Shown piece by piece: positions 14,684-22,671 of a stretch of 26,155 nt of DNA; position 1 is the stretch's first letter, and each line of letters opens with the position of its first letter. A program made the position numbers and the translations under genes. Under the pieces are notes generated by a model. The model worked only from the letters and a program-made list of their open reading frames with translations, had not been told where the DNA came from and did not search any database. Source of the stretch: Chersky-840 sp035532735 (GTDB lineage: Bacteria > Actinomycetota > Acidimicrobiia > Acidimicrobiales > UBA8190); NCBI GenBank assembly GCA_035532735.1, contig DATKQM010000045.1, forward strand, positions 1 through 26,155. Reading direction: 5' to 3'.

Positions 14684-17600
14684 CTAGCGCCGCCTGGCTC
14701 GTACCACCTCCACGACGACGTCGCCGACCAGGAACGCCAGGGCCGCCCACACCAGGACGTTCGCCCTTTCGAAATGTGACGGCCATCCGGGGGCAGGGAA
14801 ATGGTGGGCGGCCTGAGCCAGCACGGTGTAGAGGACGGCGGCCACCGTGAACCCGACCACACCGGCTGCGAGCAGGCTACGCATCCGAGCCACCACGAGG
14901 CTCAACAAGACGACGGCGCCCACTCCGAGGCCCACGAGGGGAGCCGGCAGCAAGGTGGCCGGGGGCACGACAGCGGCACAGATCAGGGCCGCCACCACCA
15001 CCCCGGCCACGATGGCCGGCCACGACGGCCTGCTCGTATCAGAGTCGAAGGGGTTGGCGAGCGCCGGGGTCGACGGCTCCTCTGTCTGGGTGCCCTGTTC
15101 AGCGCTGGACAGGTCTCCGGTGCCTACCTCAGCGTTGCCTGGGGCGCTCATGGCTAGGACGCCGCGCCCATGCCGGGCTCGACCGGTGCGTCGACGGCGC
15201 CCCGTCCACACCGCCAGGACGACACAACCCAAGGCCGCTGCCATCGAAACCACCAGCGCGATGTCGACACTGCCCTGGGGTGTCCACACCATGGTGACCG
15301 ACAAGGTGGCTCGGCCGCCGGGATTCACGATCCACCCGTTGCCGAAGCCGTCGACGAGCGTGGAAGCTCCCAATTGGTGTCCATTGTCAACGGTGGCCTT
15401 CCAGCCCGCGTTGATGCTCTCGCCCAGTACGAGCCAGAACGGCCTGTTCGCATGTGTCACCTTCACCCGCATGGCCGTCGCACTCTGCGACACGACGCGT
15501 ACCGTCGGCGCAGAGACAGCGCTGGCGGTCGGTGTCGGCACGGTGGTCAAAGACGCGCTGGGCAGCGCGCCACCTCCGGGGGCCGAATCGAGGACCAGTT
15601 GGTCGACCTGGAATCCTGTGGATTGGCCAGGCGCGCTCTGCACGACGTGACGACCCGCCGCCAGGCGGACTCCGGCGGCATCAGGACCGCAGGGACGCAC
15701 GGCGATCCCCTGGCCGGCCAGAGCCGTCTGCGTCGATCCGACGAGCTCGGTCCACAGCGGGTGACCGTCAAGGGTGAGAAGGTCCGACCGGCACGTGGTG
15801 GCGAGCGTCGGCGCCGCCGCCGCGACCCGTACCCCGGGGATGCCCAGCTCCGCGATGCCCAGCGGCAGGGCGACCGGCTCTTTTATGGTGTCACTGATCG
15901 TCTGTTCCAGTCGCACCCGGGTGAAGGTGACGGTGACGTGGCTTCCGGTCACCGTGGGGAAGCTGACCGGGACCGACACCGTGGCGTCATCGCGGTGTTG
16001 GTCGGTGATCGCAGGGAGGACGACCGAGCTCGACCCGTTCTCGGTGGTGATGCGCATGGCCGTGGGCACCGAGTGGTTGCCATCTGCCACGACCTGCAGG
16101 TCCATATGGTCGAAGCTGACCGGGTGGGCGAGGTCGATGCTGATCGAGCTCCCTGCCTGGGCGCCCGTACCGAGGTTCGGAGACCACATCGTGGCCGGAT
16201 CGCCGTCGAGGGCGGAGGAGGCGGTGGCCCGGAGATCCCCCGGGAGCCGGCCCGACGAGGAGGCCGTGACCGCCCCCGCAGTCACGCCGGGCCGGCCGAC
16301 CAGGGTGTCGACGGTGGGGTCGGTGGCCAGGGAGCTGATGCGCGCCGTCCCCGAGAGGGCGAACGTGCGTGAGGTGGGCAGGGTGAAGGCACGCGCCAGG
16401 GTCGGATCGGGATCCGATTGCGGAGTGTCGGTGGCGGCGGGGTCGCGCTGGCGTGTCATGACGACCACGAGCCGGTGACCTTGGGACGCGGTGTGGGTCG
16501 ACGCCAGGAGGTCGCCGGGCATGGCCAGCACCTGCTGGGCCTGGATCCCGGGCACACCTACCTCGGCGAGCCCGACGGGGGCCGCGGCGTCCCGTACCTT
16601 CAGCGGCGAGCCGGTGAGGTTGGTGCCTGTGATCGTGACCCGCAGGGTGCCGAAGGTGCGGGTCCCGAAGGAGATCGTCTGGCCCCCGGCGGTGCGCGAC
16701 GACGGGTCCAGAGAGACCGAGACGGCGGGCCCGCCGTTGAACTGCAACGTGGCTCGGGTGATCCACTGGTCGTAGTTGTAGCCCCCCACGACAGGCTGGC
16801 TGATGGTGATGTGATCGGTCGTGACGGGCCGATCGAAAGAGGTCTCCCACCACTTGTTACGGACGTTGATCCCGCTCACCGTTTGCCACGAGGTGTCCGG
16901 GTTGCCGTCAATCGCCATGACCGGTGCGTGCGTCGGCGATTCCGGGGCGCCGGCAACGGTCTTCACTCCCTCGATGTCGGCGACGGACTGAGCATCGCGA
17001 GGAGCTCCGGGAAAGATGTCCAAGGGGTACTTCGGTTGGGACTGCGAGGCGGTGAGGGTGAGCCCGGCATTGCCCTGGATCCTGCTCCACAAGAAGAGCT
17101 GCTTGCGGTTGGTGTCGGTCTCCACCAGCGTGGCGCCACCGGCCATCGCCGCGGCCAACGCCTTGGGATGCTTGTCGATGGCACCCGAGTACAAGACAGG
17201 AGCGGTGGTGTTCAAAAGACCGAGTCCCGCCGCCGCGTTCAGGCCGTCGCCGTCACCGGCCACGACCACGGCCGCGCTGGTGGGCTCGCCGCGCACGAGC
17301 GGCCGCGGCGACTTGACGGCCATCACCTCGACGGGGGCCGGCCACGTCGAGTCAGGGGCCGCGGCCAACGTGAGCGCGCTGACGTCGGGAACGCGGGGCA
17401 AGTTGGGACGCGGTGTCCCAAAGCCGATGGGAGCATCGAGGCCAGGGGACGGAACGTCGAGGGACTTCCAGAACTGCTGGGGTTGCGGTTGGTTGTAGAG
17501 CTCATAGGCGAGGTCGTTCTGGACGAGCACGTCCCCGACGCTCATGAGCCGGGCCAGCGGCGCAATGGCGGCGGGGTTGCTCGTGCCTATTTGCATAGGG

Positions 17601-19135
17601 TTGTCCAAACCCAAAAGAAGGTCGTATCCGGCCAGTGAACCCAGGGGGAACTGCTCCCGAGTGACGAAGGGACGCGTGAGCAGCCCGGGCCAGATCGGGT
17701 CGGTAGTGTCACCGTAGCGATACGCCGCGAAGTTCTGGCCCGGGATCGCCAGCACACGCGTCCCCACGCGTTCAGCATTCAGCGCCTTGGCGGCTGCCCT
17801 TGCATACGAAGGGAGCGGCGAAGGTTGCGTATAGCGATCATTGACCGTCGAGCCGTTCCACACGGCCGGATTGGCACCGGCCACCATCGCCATGACGACT
17901 ACGGCGCAGAGGACACCGGCGAGGCGCGCCCGACGGGTGAGTGCGGTGATGCCCGCGCCGAGGAGCATGCCCAGGCCGAGCATCACGATGGGAGTTGCCC
18001 GGTCCGTCGAGCGCAGGGCGGCGCCGACGGTCGAATGCGTCATGATCTTGCGCAACTCGGCACCGATCACCGACGGCGCGGCGTAGGGATGGGTACCCAC
18101 TGCCAGCACCATGCCCACGACGACGAGAAGAGCGAAGAAGGCGCGGCGGCGCCAACGGACGATGACGGCTGCGGCCAGAGCCAGGAACGGAACTGCCAAT
18201 GTCAGCGCCACGACGAGCAGGCTCTGGGTGAGGCCGATCGACGTGTCGGCCCATTGCCCGTAGGAGTCGACCCCGTAGTAGTACCAGTAGCCCAGTCCGC
18301 GCAGGACCTCCGAGGACAGCGACGTGGCCGCCACGTGGGAGACCTGCTCGGTGTACGCGAGCAGCTGCAGGCCATAGCGACCCTCCTCCAGCAGTGCCAC
18401 GAGCCACCACAGCGATACGGCGCCGCTCAGGACCGCGATCCGCCAGGCCGGGCGCCACACCTGGCGCCACGTGCGCTCCTTGGTGACGAGCACCACGTAG
18501 GGGAGCCACAGGATCGGTGCCACCACGACGTAGATGGGCCCACTGGCGTTGGTCCCGCTGATCGTCAACCACACCAGCGCGAACAGGGCGGGGTAGCGCC
18601 AATTGGGCGTACGGACGGCTTGGATCACGAATGCCATCAGCCATCCCAGGCCCGCCCATGGCAACAGGAGCACCGAGAGGCGGCCGACGTACTCGAGGAA
18701 GTAGGGCGACAGCATGAACACCGAGGCGGCCACGATGCGACCCGGCCCGTCGAGCCTGACGGTCCGGCACAGGTACAAGATGCCGGCGCCCGCCGAGAAC
18801 AGGAGCGCTCCGACCCATAGGCGCTGGCCTGCCCACAGCGGTATGTGCAGCGCGTGGACGGCCAAGAAGAACGGGCCCATCGGCCACAGGAATCCGACCT
18901 GCTGATGGTTGACCGTGCCCATGCCGATGGTCGGGTCCCACATGGAAACCGACTGCCGGAGGTAAGTGGGGAGGTTGATGTAGAGGTAGGTCTTGGTGTC
19001 CGAGGACACGACGCCAGGTTGAGTCAACAGCTGAGGGACGAAGGCGATGACGGCGAGTGCAACGTATTCGACCCATGCCACCGCACGCCCTACAGAGCGC
19101 GGCTCATCTCCTGCACTGGGTGCCATCGGGCGCAC
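14684..19135 (-). CDS. AftD-like (DUF3367) GT-C arabinofuranosyltransferase with discoidin-like modules
   Basis: A 1483-aa GT-C membrane glycosyltransferase; members use decaprenyl-phosphate sugars (decaprenylphosphoryl-arabinose in mycobacteria) on the outer membrane face. The first periplasmic loop holds VVSSDTKTYLYINLPTYL, aligning with the A/S-DTK segment that carries the putative catalytic Asp in AftD, and GFLWPMGPFF. About a dozen TM helices occupy residues 20-430. A long extracytoplasmic region has two F5/8C (discoidin)-like carbohydrate-binding modules, near 725-870 (MAIDGNPDTSWQ) and 955-1100 (SALDGDPATMWSP). Several TM helices end the protein, with the family's PGWPSHFERANVLVW near the C-terminus. 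The GTG start at 19135 has GAGAGGGGGG 5 nt upstream; ATG 19126 is an alternative. The sugar transferred in this organism is not known. Confidence 0.85.
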   Translation of the reverse strand: MRPMAPSAGDEPRSVGRAVAWVEYVALAVIAFVPQLLTQPGVVSSDTKTYLYINLPTYLRQSVSMWDPTIGMGTVNHQQVGFLWPMGPFFLAVHALHIPLWAGQRLWVGALLFSAGAGILYLCRTVRLDGPGRIVAASVFMLSPYFLEYVGRLSVLLLPWAGLGWLMAFVIQAVRTPNWRYPALFALVWLTISGTNASGPIYVVVAPILWLPYVVLVTKERTWRQVWRPAWRIAVLSGAVSLWWLVALLEEGRYGLQLLAYTEQVSHVAATSLSSEVLRGLGYWYYYGVDSYGQWADTSIGLTQSLLVVALTLAVPFLALAAAVIVRWRRRAFFALLVVVGMVLAVGTHPYAAPSVIGAELRKIMTHSTVGAALRSTDRATPIVMLGLGMLLGAGITALTRRARLAGVLCAVVVMAMVAGANPAVWNGSTVNDRYTQPSPLPSYARAAAKALNAERVGTRVLAIPGQNFAAYRYGDTTDPIWPGLLTRPFVTREQFPLGSLAGYDLLLGLDNPMQIGTSNPAAIAPLARLMSVGDVLVQNDLAYELYNQPQPQQFWKSLDVPSPGLDAPIGFGTPRPNLPRVPDVSALTLAAAPDSTWPAPVEVMAVKSPRPLVRGEPTSAAVVVAGDGDGLNAAAGLGLLNTTAPVLYSGAIDKHPKALAAAMAGGATLVETDTNRKQLFLWSRIQGNAGLTLTASQSQPKYPLDIFPGAPRDAQSVADIEGVKTVAGAPESPTHAPVMAIDGNPDTSWQTVSGINVRNKWWETSFDRPVTTDHITISQPVVGGYNYDQWITRATLQFNGGPAVSVSLDPSSRTAGGQTISFGTRTFGTLRVTITGTNLTGSPLKVRDAAAPVGLAEVGVPGIQAQQVLAMPGDLLASTHTASQGHRLVVVMTRQRDPAATDTPQSDPDPTLARAFTLPTSRTFALSGTARISSLATDPTVDTLVGRPGVTAGAVTASSSGRLPGDLRATASSALDGDPATMWSPNLGTGAQAGSSISIDLAHPVSFDHMDLQVVADGNHSVPTAMRITTENGSSSVVLPAITDQHRDDATVSVPVSFPTVTGSHVTVTFTRVRLEQTISDTIKEPVALPLGIAELGIPGVRVAAAAPTLATTCRSDLLTLDGHPLWTELVGSTQTALAGQGIAVRPCGPDAAGVRLAAGRHVVQSAPGQSTGFQVDQLVLDSAPGGGALPSASLTTVPTPTASAVSAPTVRVVSQSATAMRVKVTHANRPFWLVLGESINAGWKATVDNGHQLGASTLVDGFGNGWIVNPGGRATLSVTMVWTPQGSVDIALVVSMAAALGCVVLAVWTGRRRRTGRARHGRGVLAMSAPGNAEVGTGDLSSAEQGTQTEEPSTPALANPFDSDTSRPSWPAIVAGVVVAALICAAVVPPATLLPAPLVGLGVGAVVLLSLVVARMRSLLAAGVVGFTVAAVLYTVLAQAAHHFPAPGWPSHFERANVLVWAALAFLVGDVVVEVVRARRR

Positions 19136-19140
19136 TGGGT

Positions 19141-19150
19141 CCCCCCTCTC
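19141..19150 (-). promoter_or_regulatory. strong ribosome binding site of the AftD-like gene
   Basis: On the minus strand GAGAGGGGGG sits 5 nt before GTG 19135, which supports that start over the in-frame ATG three codons later. Confidence 0.6.
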
Positions 19151-19299
19151 CGCCGAGGCCCGAGTATGGCACGAAGGCGTTGGCGGGGGTGTCCGGTGAT
19201 GCCCGGCACCGAAGACTCAGAGTCCTCTCATTCTGACGGTGGTTCTCGACTGCCACCCCGGCGGGAACCCCCGCTCACGGTGGTCCCCTCACAGGTCCG

Positions 19300-19572
19300 T
19301 CACTTGCGCCCGAGGAGCCAGGACATGCTCCGCAATACCCGATTGCGCCATTGGTGACTCGCGACAGACGGCGACCTCGGCGCCTGGGCCCACTGTGCTC
19401 GGCAACCGACATCGCCCGATGGCCGGTACTCCCGAGCGCGGCTCGGTACGACCAGGGAGGCGAAGACCACCATGCCCGTGGGACGCAGTGCCGTCCCCTC
19501 CCAGTGCGGGTCACTGGCGCCCTGAGGCGGAGCTCCGTTGTCGGCGTCGGTCCACCGAATGAGACCTTCCAT
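19300..19572 (-). CDS. small hypothetical protein (90 aa), uncertain
   Basis: Minus-strand ORF starting MEGLIRWTDADNGAPP, with GGGGGG exactly 7 nt before the ATG, one of the better ribosome sites in the window. The codon third positions are only moderately GC-rich. There is no signal peptide or clear membrane helix; the C-terminal part is Arg/Ser/Trp-rich and ends RSMSWLLGRK. That ending resembles the last residues of the sortase-substrate protein encoded just upstream on the same strand (RTAQWLLGR). It lies beyond that gene's terminator, so it would need its own promoter or readthrough. It could be a remnant or a chance frame. Confidence 0.35.
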   Translation of the reverse strand: MEGLIRWTDADNGAPPQGASDPHWEGTALRPTGMVVFASLVVPSRAREYRPSGDVGCRAQWAQAPRSPSVASHQWRNRVLRSMSWLLGRK

Positions 19573-19689
19573 CTGACGACCCCCCGCCTCGCCCCGGCCC
19601 TGGCCGTCCGGGTGTCCTCCGGTGGGGTATCGGTGGCAGATCATCTGAGGCGGAATCAACGGCGCCACAACTGCGGGCGGCCGGGCGAA

Positions 19690-19728
19690 AACACAAGCCC
19701 GGGGCCGATATAGCCCCGGGCTTGTGTT
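19690..19728 (-). terminator. rho-independent terminator of the LAFTG surface-protein gene
   Basis: A perfect 16-bp stem (arms 19690-19705 and 19713-19728, GC-rich core GCCCCGGGC) with a 7-nt loop lies 50 nt after the stop at 19778. On the minus strand the stem ends in TGTT followed by TT, giving a short U-tract. It would also insulate the downstream AftD-like gene. Confidence 0.8.
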
Positions 19729-19777
19729 CACAACCTTGTAGCGCCGTCAATGACGGCCCATTAGCGAACGAGTGTCG

Positions 19778-21859
19778 CTATCGTCCCAAGAGCCATTGGG
19801 CGGTTCGCACGGCGTGCCGAGCCGTCGTCTGGGCAAGCTCACGACTCATCGCGGGTACGCGTGAGAACCGGTCCCCCGTGGCGCGAGTCTGGGTAGAAGG
19901 TGCCCAAGTCCCAGGATCGGCGACTGTCGACTCAGCCATTGTCGACTCAGCCTGAGGCGTGGCCGAGAGCACCGTGTCCGGCACCCCTTCGCTCTGGGCC
20001 TTCTTCCGCCGCATCGGGTTGAGAATAGTCAATCTCTCAGCCATTCCACCCGCGCGCAACCGGCGCCACGTCACGGGGCCCAGGATGGCGAACCGTGCCA
20101 TCGCCCGTCGAGGGGCGTCCACGAGGACCAGCAGAGCGAAGCCCAGCAGGATCAAGGCGCCACCGATCACACCGAGCACCCCGACGCCAGGCCCGGCGCC
20201 TGTGAAGGCCAGCGACTTCGAAGGAGCCGTGACGACGTTCGAGCCACCCCCACCCCCGCCGCCGCTGTTGGTGGTGGGCGTCGTGCCGGGCTTGGTGGTG
20301 GGCGTGGGCGGAGCCGTGGTCGAGGTCGACCCCCCGCCCGCCACGGCGATGATCGGGGCGATGGGGCTGCCCGTCGGCGCGGTCATGGTGCTGCCCGAAG
20401 GCGTCACCGAGTCATTGGCATAGGCCGTGCAGGTAAGGGCCAGGGCGGTGCCCGCCACGGTGAGGCTCAGGGCGGCGTTGGAGTCCTCCTGGATGGTGAC
20501 GGCCCCCTTGGGGTCGGTGACGGTGAACCCGGTGATCGTCGCCGGTGTGGAGGGGAGCGACAGGCTCACCCCGGCCGCGGGGACGGGGCTCGGGATGGGC
20601 ACGCTGAAGGTCAGCGGGCCCTCTGCGGTCTTGGCCGGGGTGGCGCCACTGGCGTCGATCTGGGCCGTGGCCGAGCCGGCCAGGGGTTGCCCGGGCGAGA
20701 CCTCCGAGGCGGCAGTCGCCAGGCCGGCGGGGATGTTCACCACCGTCTGGTACCCGGTGACGCTGAAGGACTGCCCCGTCGTCGGTGCGGCCGGCGACAG
20801 CGTGGCCGAGGTCACGGCGTCGTTGAGGACGATGTTCCCGACCGGGGTGCCCGGGCAGTACAGCTCGTAGGCGCCGGTCAGGGCCGTCGCCGGTCCGGTC
20901 GTCGTGGTGGTCGGGGCCTCGGACGTGGTCGTCGTCGACGCCTCAGAAGTCGTCGTGGTCGGGGCCTCGGACGTGGTCGTCGTTGCCCCGGTTGTCGTGG
21001 TTGTCGGCGCAGTGGTCGTCGTGGTGGCGCCCGTGGTCGTGGTTGTCGGCGCAGTGGTCGTCGTGGTGGCGCCCGTGGTCGTGGTTGTCGGCGCAGTGGT
21101 CGTCGTGGTGGCGCCCGTGGTCGTGGTCGTCGCCCCGGTCGTCGTCGTGGTGGCGCCCGTGGTCGTGGTGGCGCCCGTGGTCGTGGTTGTCGGCGCAGTG
21201 GTCGTCGTGGTCGTCGGCAGGGTCTCGGAGCCGATCAGGATGACCCCGACGGCTCGGTCACCCTTGATGTCACCGATGGCGAGGACGCAGGTGTCCCCGG
21301 CCAATTGCTGGGCGGGGGTGGGCGGACAGGGGTAGTTGGCCGCATCGGTGAGCCCAACCCCAGAGGTCTTGCAGTTGGGGACAGTGGACGTTGTGGTCGG
21401 AGCTGTCGTCGAGACTTCGGTACAGGTGGGTGTGCCGGTCGGCGGGCTCCCGATGGTGCCGGTCTTGATGGTGAAGGGGTCGGTCAGCGTTCCCGTCTTG
21501 GTCGTGGTGACCAAGGACAATTGGGTGCAGCTCACTGGCACGTAGTTGCCAAGGAAGAGGACCACGGGCTGGCTCAGGTCGCTGTTGCATTCCAGAGCCG
21601 ACGACAAGGCGCTCGGGGCGAAATTGGCCCCGGCGATGGTTACCACATCGCCACTGGCCAGGTTCGAGCACACGGGGGCCGCCGGATTGCTGTTGTTGCA
21701 GGTGCCAGCGGCGGACTTGGTGATCGTGAGCGTGAGGGTCGCCGCCGGTGCCGTAGCCGCGCCCGCGGTGATGGACGTACCCAGCAGCGCAGCTCCCGCC
21801 ATCAGCGTTAACACACCGAGCGTGCCGACCTGCCGTGCCGTCAGCCTAAGACGTCCCAC
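19778..21859 (-). CDS. secreted Thr-repeat surface protein with LAFTG class E sortase motif
   Basis: 693-aa cell-surface protein. A signal peptide (basic RLRLTAR, hydrophobic core VGTLGVLTLMAGAALL, cleavage near TAGAA-TA) leads to an Ig-like region resembling neocarzinostatin-type domains (GDVVTIAGANFAP...ALECN with paired Cys). Next come a Thr-rich stalk of T-runs with GA, AP or SEA (about 215-320), a second beta-rich region, a Pro/Thr/Gly linker, LAFTG (550-554), a TM helix and a cytoplasmic tail of about 110 residues ending RTAQWLLGR. LAxTG is the class E sortase signal, and a class E sortase lies at 23086. GTG 21859 is chosen because GGGGGGG ends 3 nt upstream and the signal peptide then starts cleanly; an in-frame GTG at 21895 would add 12 residues. 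The long tail is unusual for sortase substrates. Confidence 0.82.
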   Translation of the reverse strand: MGRLRLTARQVGTLGVLTLMAGAALLGTSITAGAATAPAATLTLTITKSAAGTCNNSNPAAPVCSNLASGDVVTIAGANFAPSALSSALECNSDLSQPVVLFLGNYVPVSCTQLSLVTTTKTGTLTDPFTIKTGTIGSPPTGTPTCTEVSTTAPTTTSTVPNCKTSGVGLTDAANYPCPPTPAQQLAGDTCVLAIGDIKGDRAVGVILIGSETLPTTTTTTAPTTTTTGATTTTGATTTTTGATTTTTGATTTTTAPTTTTTGATTTTTAPTTTTTGATTTTTAPTTTTTGATTTTSEAPTTTTSEASTTTTSEAPTTTTTGPATALTGAYELYCPGTPVGNIVLNDAVTSATLSPAAPTTGQSFSVTGYQTVVNIPAGLATAASEVSPGQPLAGSATAQIDASGATPAKTAEGPLTFSVPIPSPVPAAGVSLSLPSTPATITGFTVTDPKGAVTIQEDSNAALSLTVAGTALALTCTAYANDSVTPSGSTMTAPTGSPIAPIIAVAGGGSTSTTAPPTPTTKPGTTPTTNSGGGGGGGSNVVTAPSKSLAFTGAGPGVGVLGVIGGALILLGFALLVLVDAPRRAMARFAILGPVTWRRLRAGGMAERLTILNPMRRKKAQSEGVPDTVLSATPQAESTMAESTVADPGTWAPSTQTRATGDRFSRVPAMSRELAQTTARHAVRTAQWLLGR
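19925..19952. repeat. 13-bp direct repeat in the surface-protein tail
   Basis: TGTCGACTCAGCC occurs at 19925-19937 and 19940-19952 (15-bp period), encoding a duplicated AESTM/AESTV segment. It is a small in-frame duplication in the cytoplasmic tail. Confidence 0.8.
20999..21124. repeat. three perfect 42-bp tandem repeats in the Thr-rich stalk
   Basis: Identical 42-bp units start at 20999, 21041 and 21083. Each encodes 14 residues made of two five- or four-Thr runs separated by GA and AP. Shorter degenerate copies (T-run plus GA, AP or SEA) flank them from about 20900 to 21216. Confidence 0.9.
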
Positions 21860-21882
21860 TATCCCCCCCGTCCGACCGGTCA

Positions 21883-21909
21883 GGGGCGGGGCCACCTGGG
21901 CCCCGCCCC
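21883..21909 (-). other. 11-bp GC hairpin in the leader of the surface-protein gene
   Basis: GGGGCGGGGCC and GGCCCCGCCCC pair perfectly around a 5-nt loop, 24 bp before GTG 21859 and downstream of the small secreted-protein gene. There is no T-run after it. It could be a readthrough attenuator between the two genes or an mRNA-stability element. Confidence 0.5.
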
Positions 21910-21925
21910 CTCTCGGCTAGTTTCT

Positions 21926-21947
21926 TCGCCGCCATCTTCGGCGGCGA
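21926..21947 (-). other. 8-bp hairpin between the secreted-protein and surface-protein genes
   Basis: TCGCCGCC and GGCGGCGA pair perfectly around a 6-nt loop. It stands 16 bp from the 11-bp hairpin and next to the 21-bp tandem repeat, so this spacer is unusually structured. Its function is not evident. Confidence 0.45.
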
Positions 21948-21950
21948 CTG

Positions 21951-21992
21951 CCTACTGAAGGTGTTTCTGTACCTACTGAAGGTGTTTCTGTA
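21951..21992. repeat. exact 21-bp tandem duplication between two surface-protein genes
   Basis: A 21-bp unit beginning CCTACTGAAGG occupies 21951-21971 and is repeated exactly at 21972-21992, starting 8 bp after the stop of the small secreted-protein gene. Two copies only, with no spacer, so it is not CRISPR. It could be a recent slippage product or a doubled binding site. Confidence 0.9.
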
Positions 21993-22000
21993 CGACCTGG

Positions 22001-22642
22001 TTACAGAACGGCCGTGCTGTTGCCCGAGTCGATGTCAATCGTGGTCACCGGCCCACCCGTGCATCCACCGATCAGGTTGGTGTTGTTGGCGTCGTTGAGC
22101 AGGCCAGCAGCGATCGACGCACCATGGCTGGCGGTCGGGTACGTGCCACCCTTGACGGTGCCGATGATGTTGAAGCCCACCTCAGCGCCCACGGTTCCCT
22201 CAGCCGCCTTGGCGCCCTTCAGGGTTCCGCCTGCCACCAACATGTTCTTGACGGCCTTGCCCAGGCTCTTCGCTGTCGTCTTGCTAGCAAATGCACTACA
22301 CACGCCCAGGTAGTAACCCTTCTTGCTGTTGCCGTCCGTCTTCCAGGCCTTGTCCTTGGCCGCGGCCGACAGAATCGTGAGGGTCTTGGGGGCAACAGAA
22401 GCGGGCCCTGTGGCGGTGGTACAGCTGCTGTAGGTGACGTGGACCGTGGTGGTCCCCGTCTTGCCCTTGGACGACAGCACACCCTTGACCGACAGCGCCG
22501 GCGAGATCGAAACGGTCGCCGAGACGTGACAACTGACAGGGTTGGGCGGGGCCTTATGGGCCGAGGCCACCGGGCTGAGTGCAGCCATAGTTCCGATAGG
22601 AAGGGCGAGTGCGAGAACGCCCATCAGGATTTTGCGACGCAT
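22001..22642 (-). CDS. small secreted four-cysteine protein of unknown function
   Basis: 213-aa exported protein. The signal peptide is MRRKILMGVLALALPIGTM...ASA with predicted cleavage before HKAPP. The mature part is beta-rich and Thr/Ser/Gly-rich, with four cysteines (C38, C74, C115, C194) that could form two disulfides. The pattern C-x-V-S-A-T-V-S-I-S-P-A-L ... V-T-Y-S-S-C resembles a family of small secreted actinobacterial proteins of unknown function; that is pattern recognition only. No sorting motif or C-terminal anchor is present, so it should be free or non-covalently held. ATG 22642 is preceded by AAAGGAG at 9 nt; upstream in-frame codons encode a polar Asn/Gln stretch and are rejected. 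The gene sits upstream of the LAFTG protein on the same strand, separated by 141 structured bp. Confidence 0.75.
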   Translation of the reverse strand: MRRKILMGVLALALPIGTMAALSPVASAHKAPPNPVSCHVSATVSISPALSVKGVLSSKGKTGTTTVHVTYSSCTTATGPASVAPKTLTILSAAAKDKAWKTDGNSKKGYYLGVCSAFASKTTAKSLGKAVKNMLVAGGTLKGAKAAEGTVGAEVGFNIIGTVKGGTYPTASHGASIAAGLLNDANNTNLIGGCTGGPVTTIDIDSGNSTAVL

Positions 22643-22651
22643 CTTGTGCTG

Positions 22652-22658
22652 CTCCTTT
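22652..22658 (-). promoter_or_regulatory. ribosome binding site of the small secreted protein
   Basis: AAAGGAG on the minus strand, 9 nt before ATG 22642, sets the start at the signal-peptide methionine rather than at the upstream in-frame start (22687). Confidence 0.7.
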
Positions 22659-22671
22659 GATTGATTGTTGT

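Larger units (their letters stand above)
19136..19777. other. 642-bp spacer upstream of the AftD-like gene
   Basis: No gene of recognisable family lies here. It contains a possible 90-codon minus-strand ORF (19300-19572), a small 5-bp hairpin at 19261-19274, and the perfect terminator hairpin at 19690-19728. The promoter of the AftD-like gene is expected in 19151-19299, but no convincing -35/-10 pair is visible. Confidence 0.5.

Noticed and set aside
15170..17638. Two long plus-strand ORFs (15170-16372, 16418-17638) inside the AftD-like gene
   Set aside because: Antisense to a continuous 1483-residue protein with family signatures at both ends; Arg/Gly-rich translations without domains.
17838..19076. 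412-codon minus-strand ORF in another frame of the AftD-like gene
   Set aside because: Out-of-frame shadow of the GT-C membrane region; Arg/His-rich where the real frame gives clean transmembrane helices.
20687..21811. 374-codon plus-strand ORF across the Thr repeat
   Set aside because: It is the antisense reading of the 42-bp repeats (Arg/Gly repeats) and has no start context; the minus frame has a signal peptide, LAFTG and TM helix.
21951..21992. Possible CRISPR remnant or attachment site
   Set aside because: Only two directly abutting 21-bp copies, no spacer, no integrase, tRNA or cas gene nearby.
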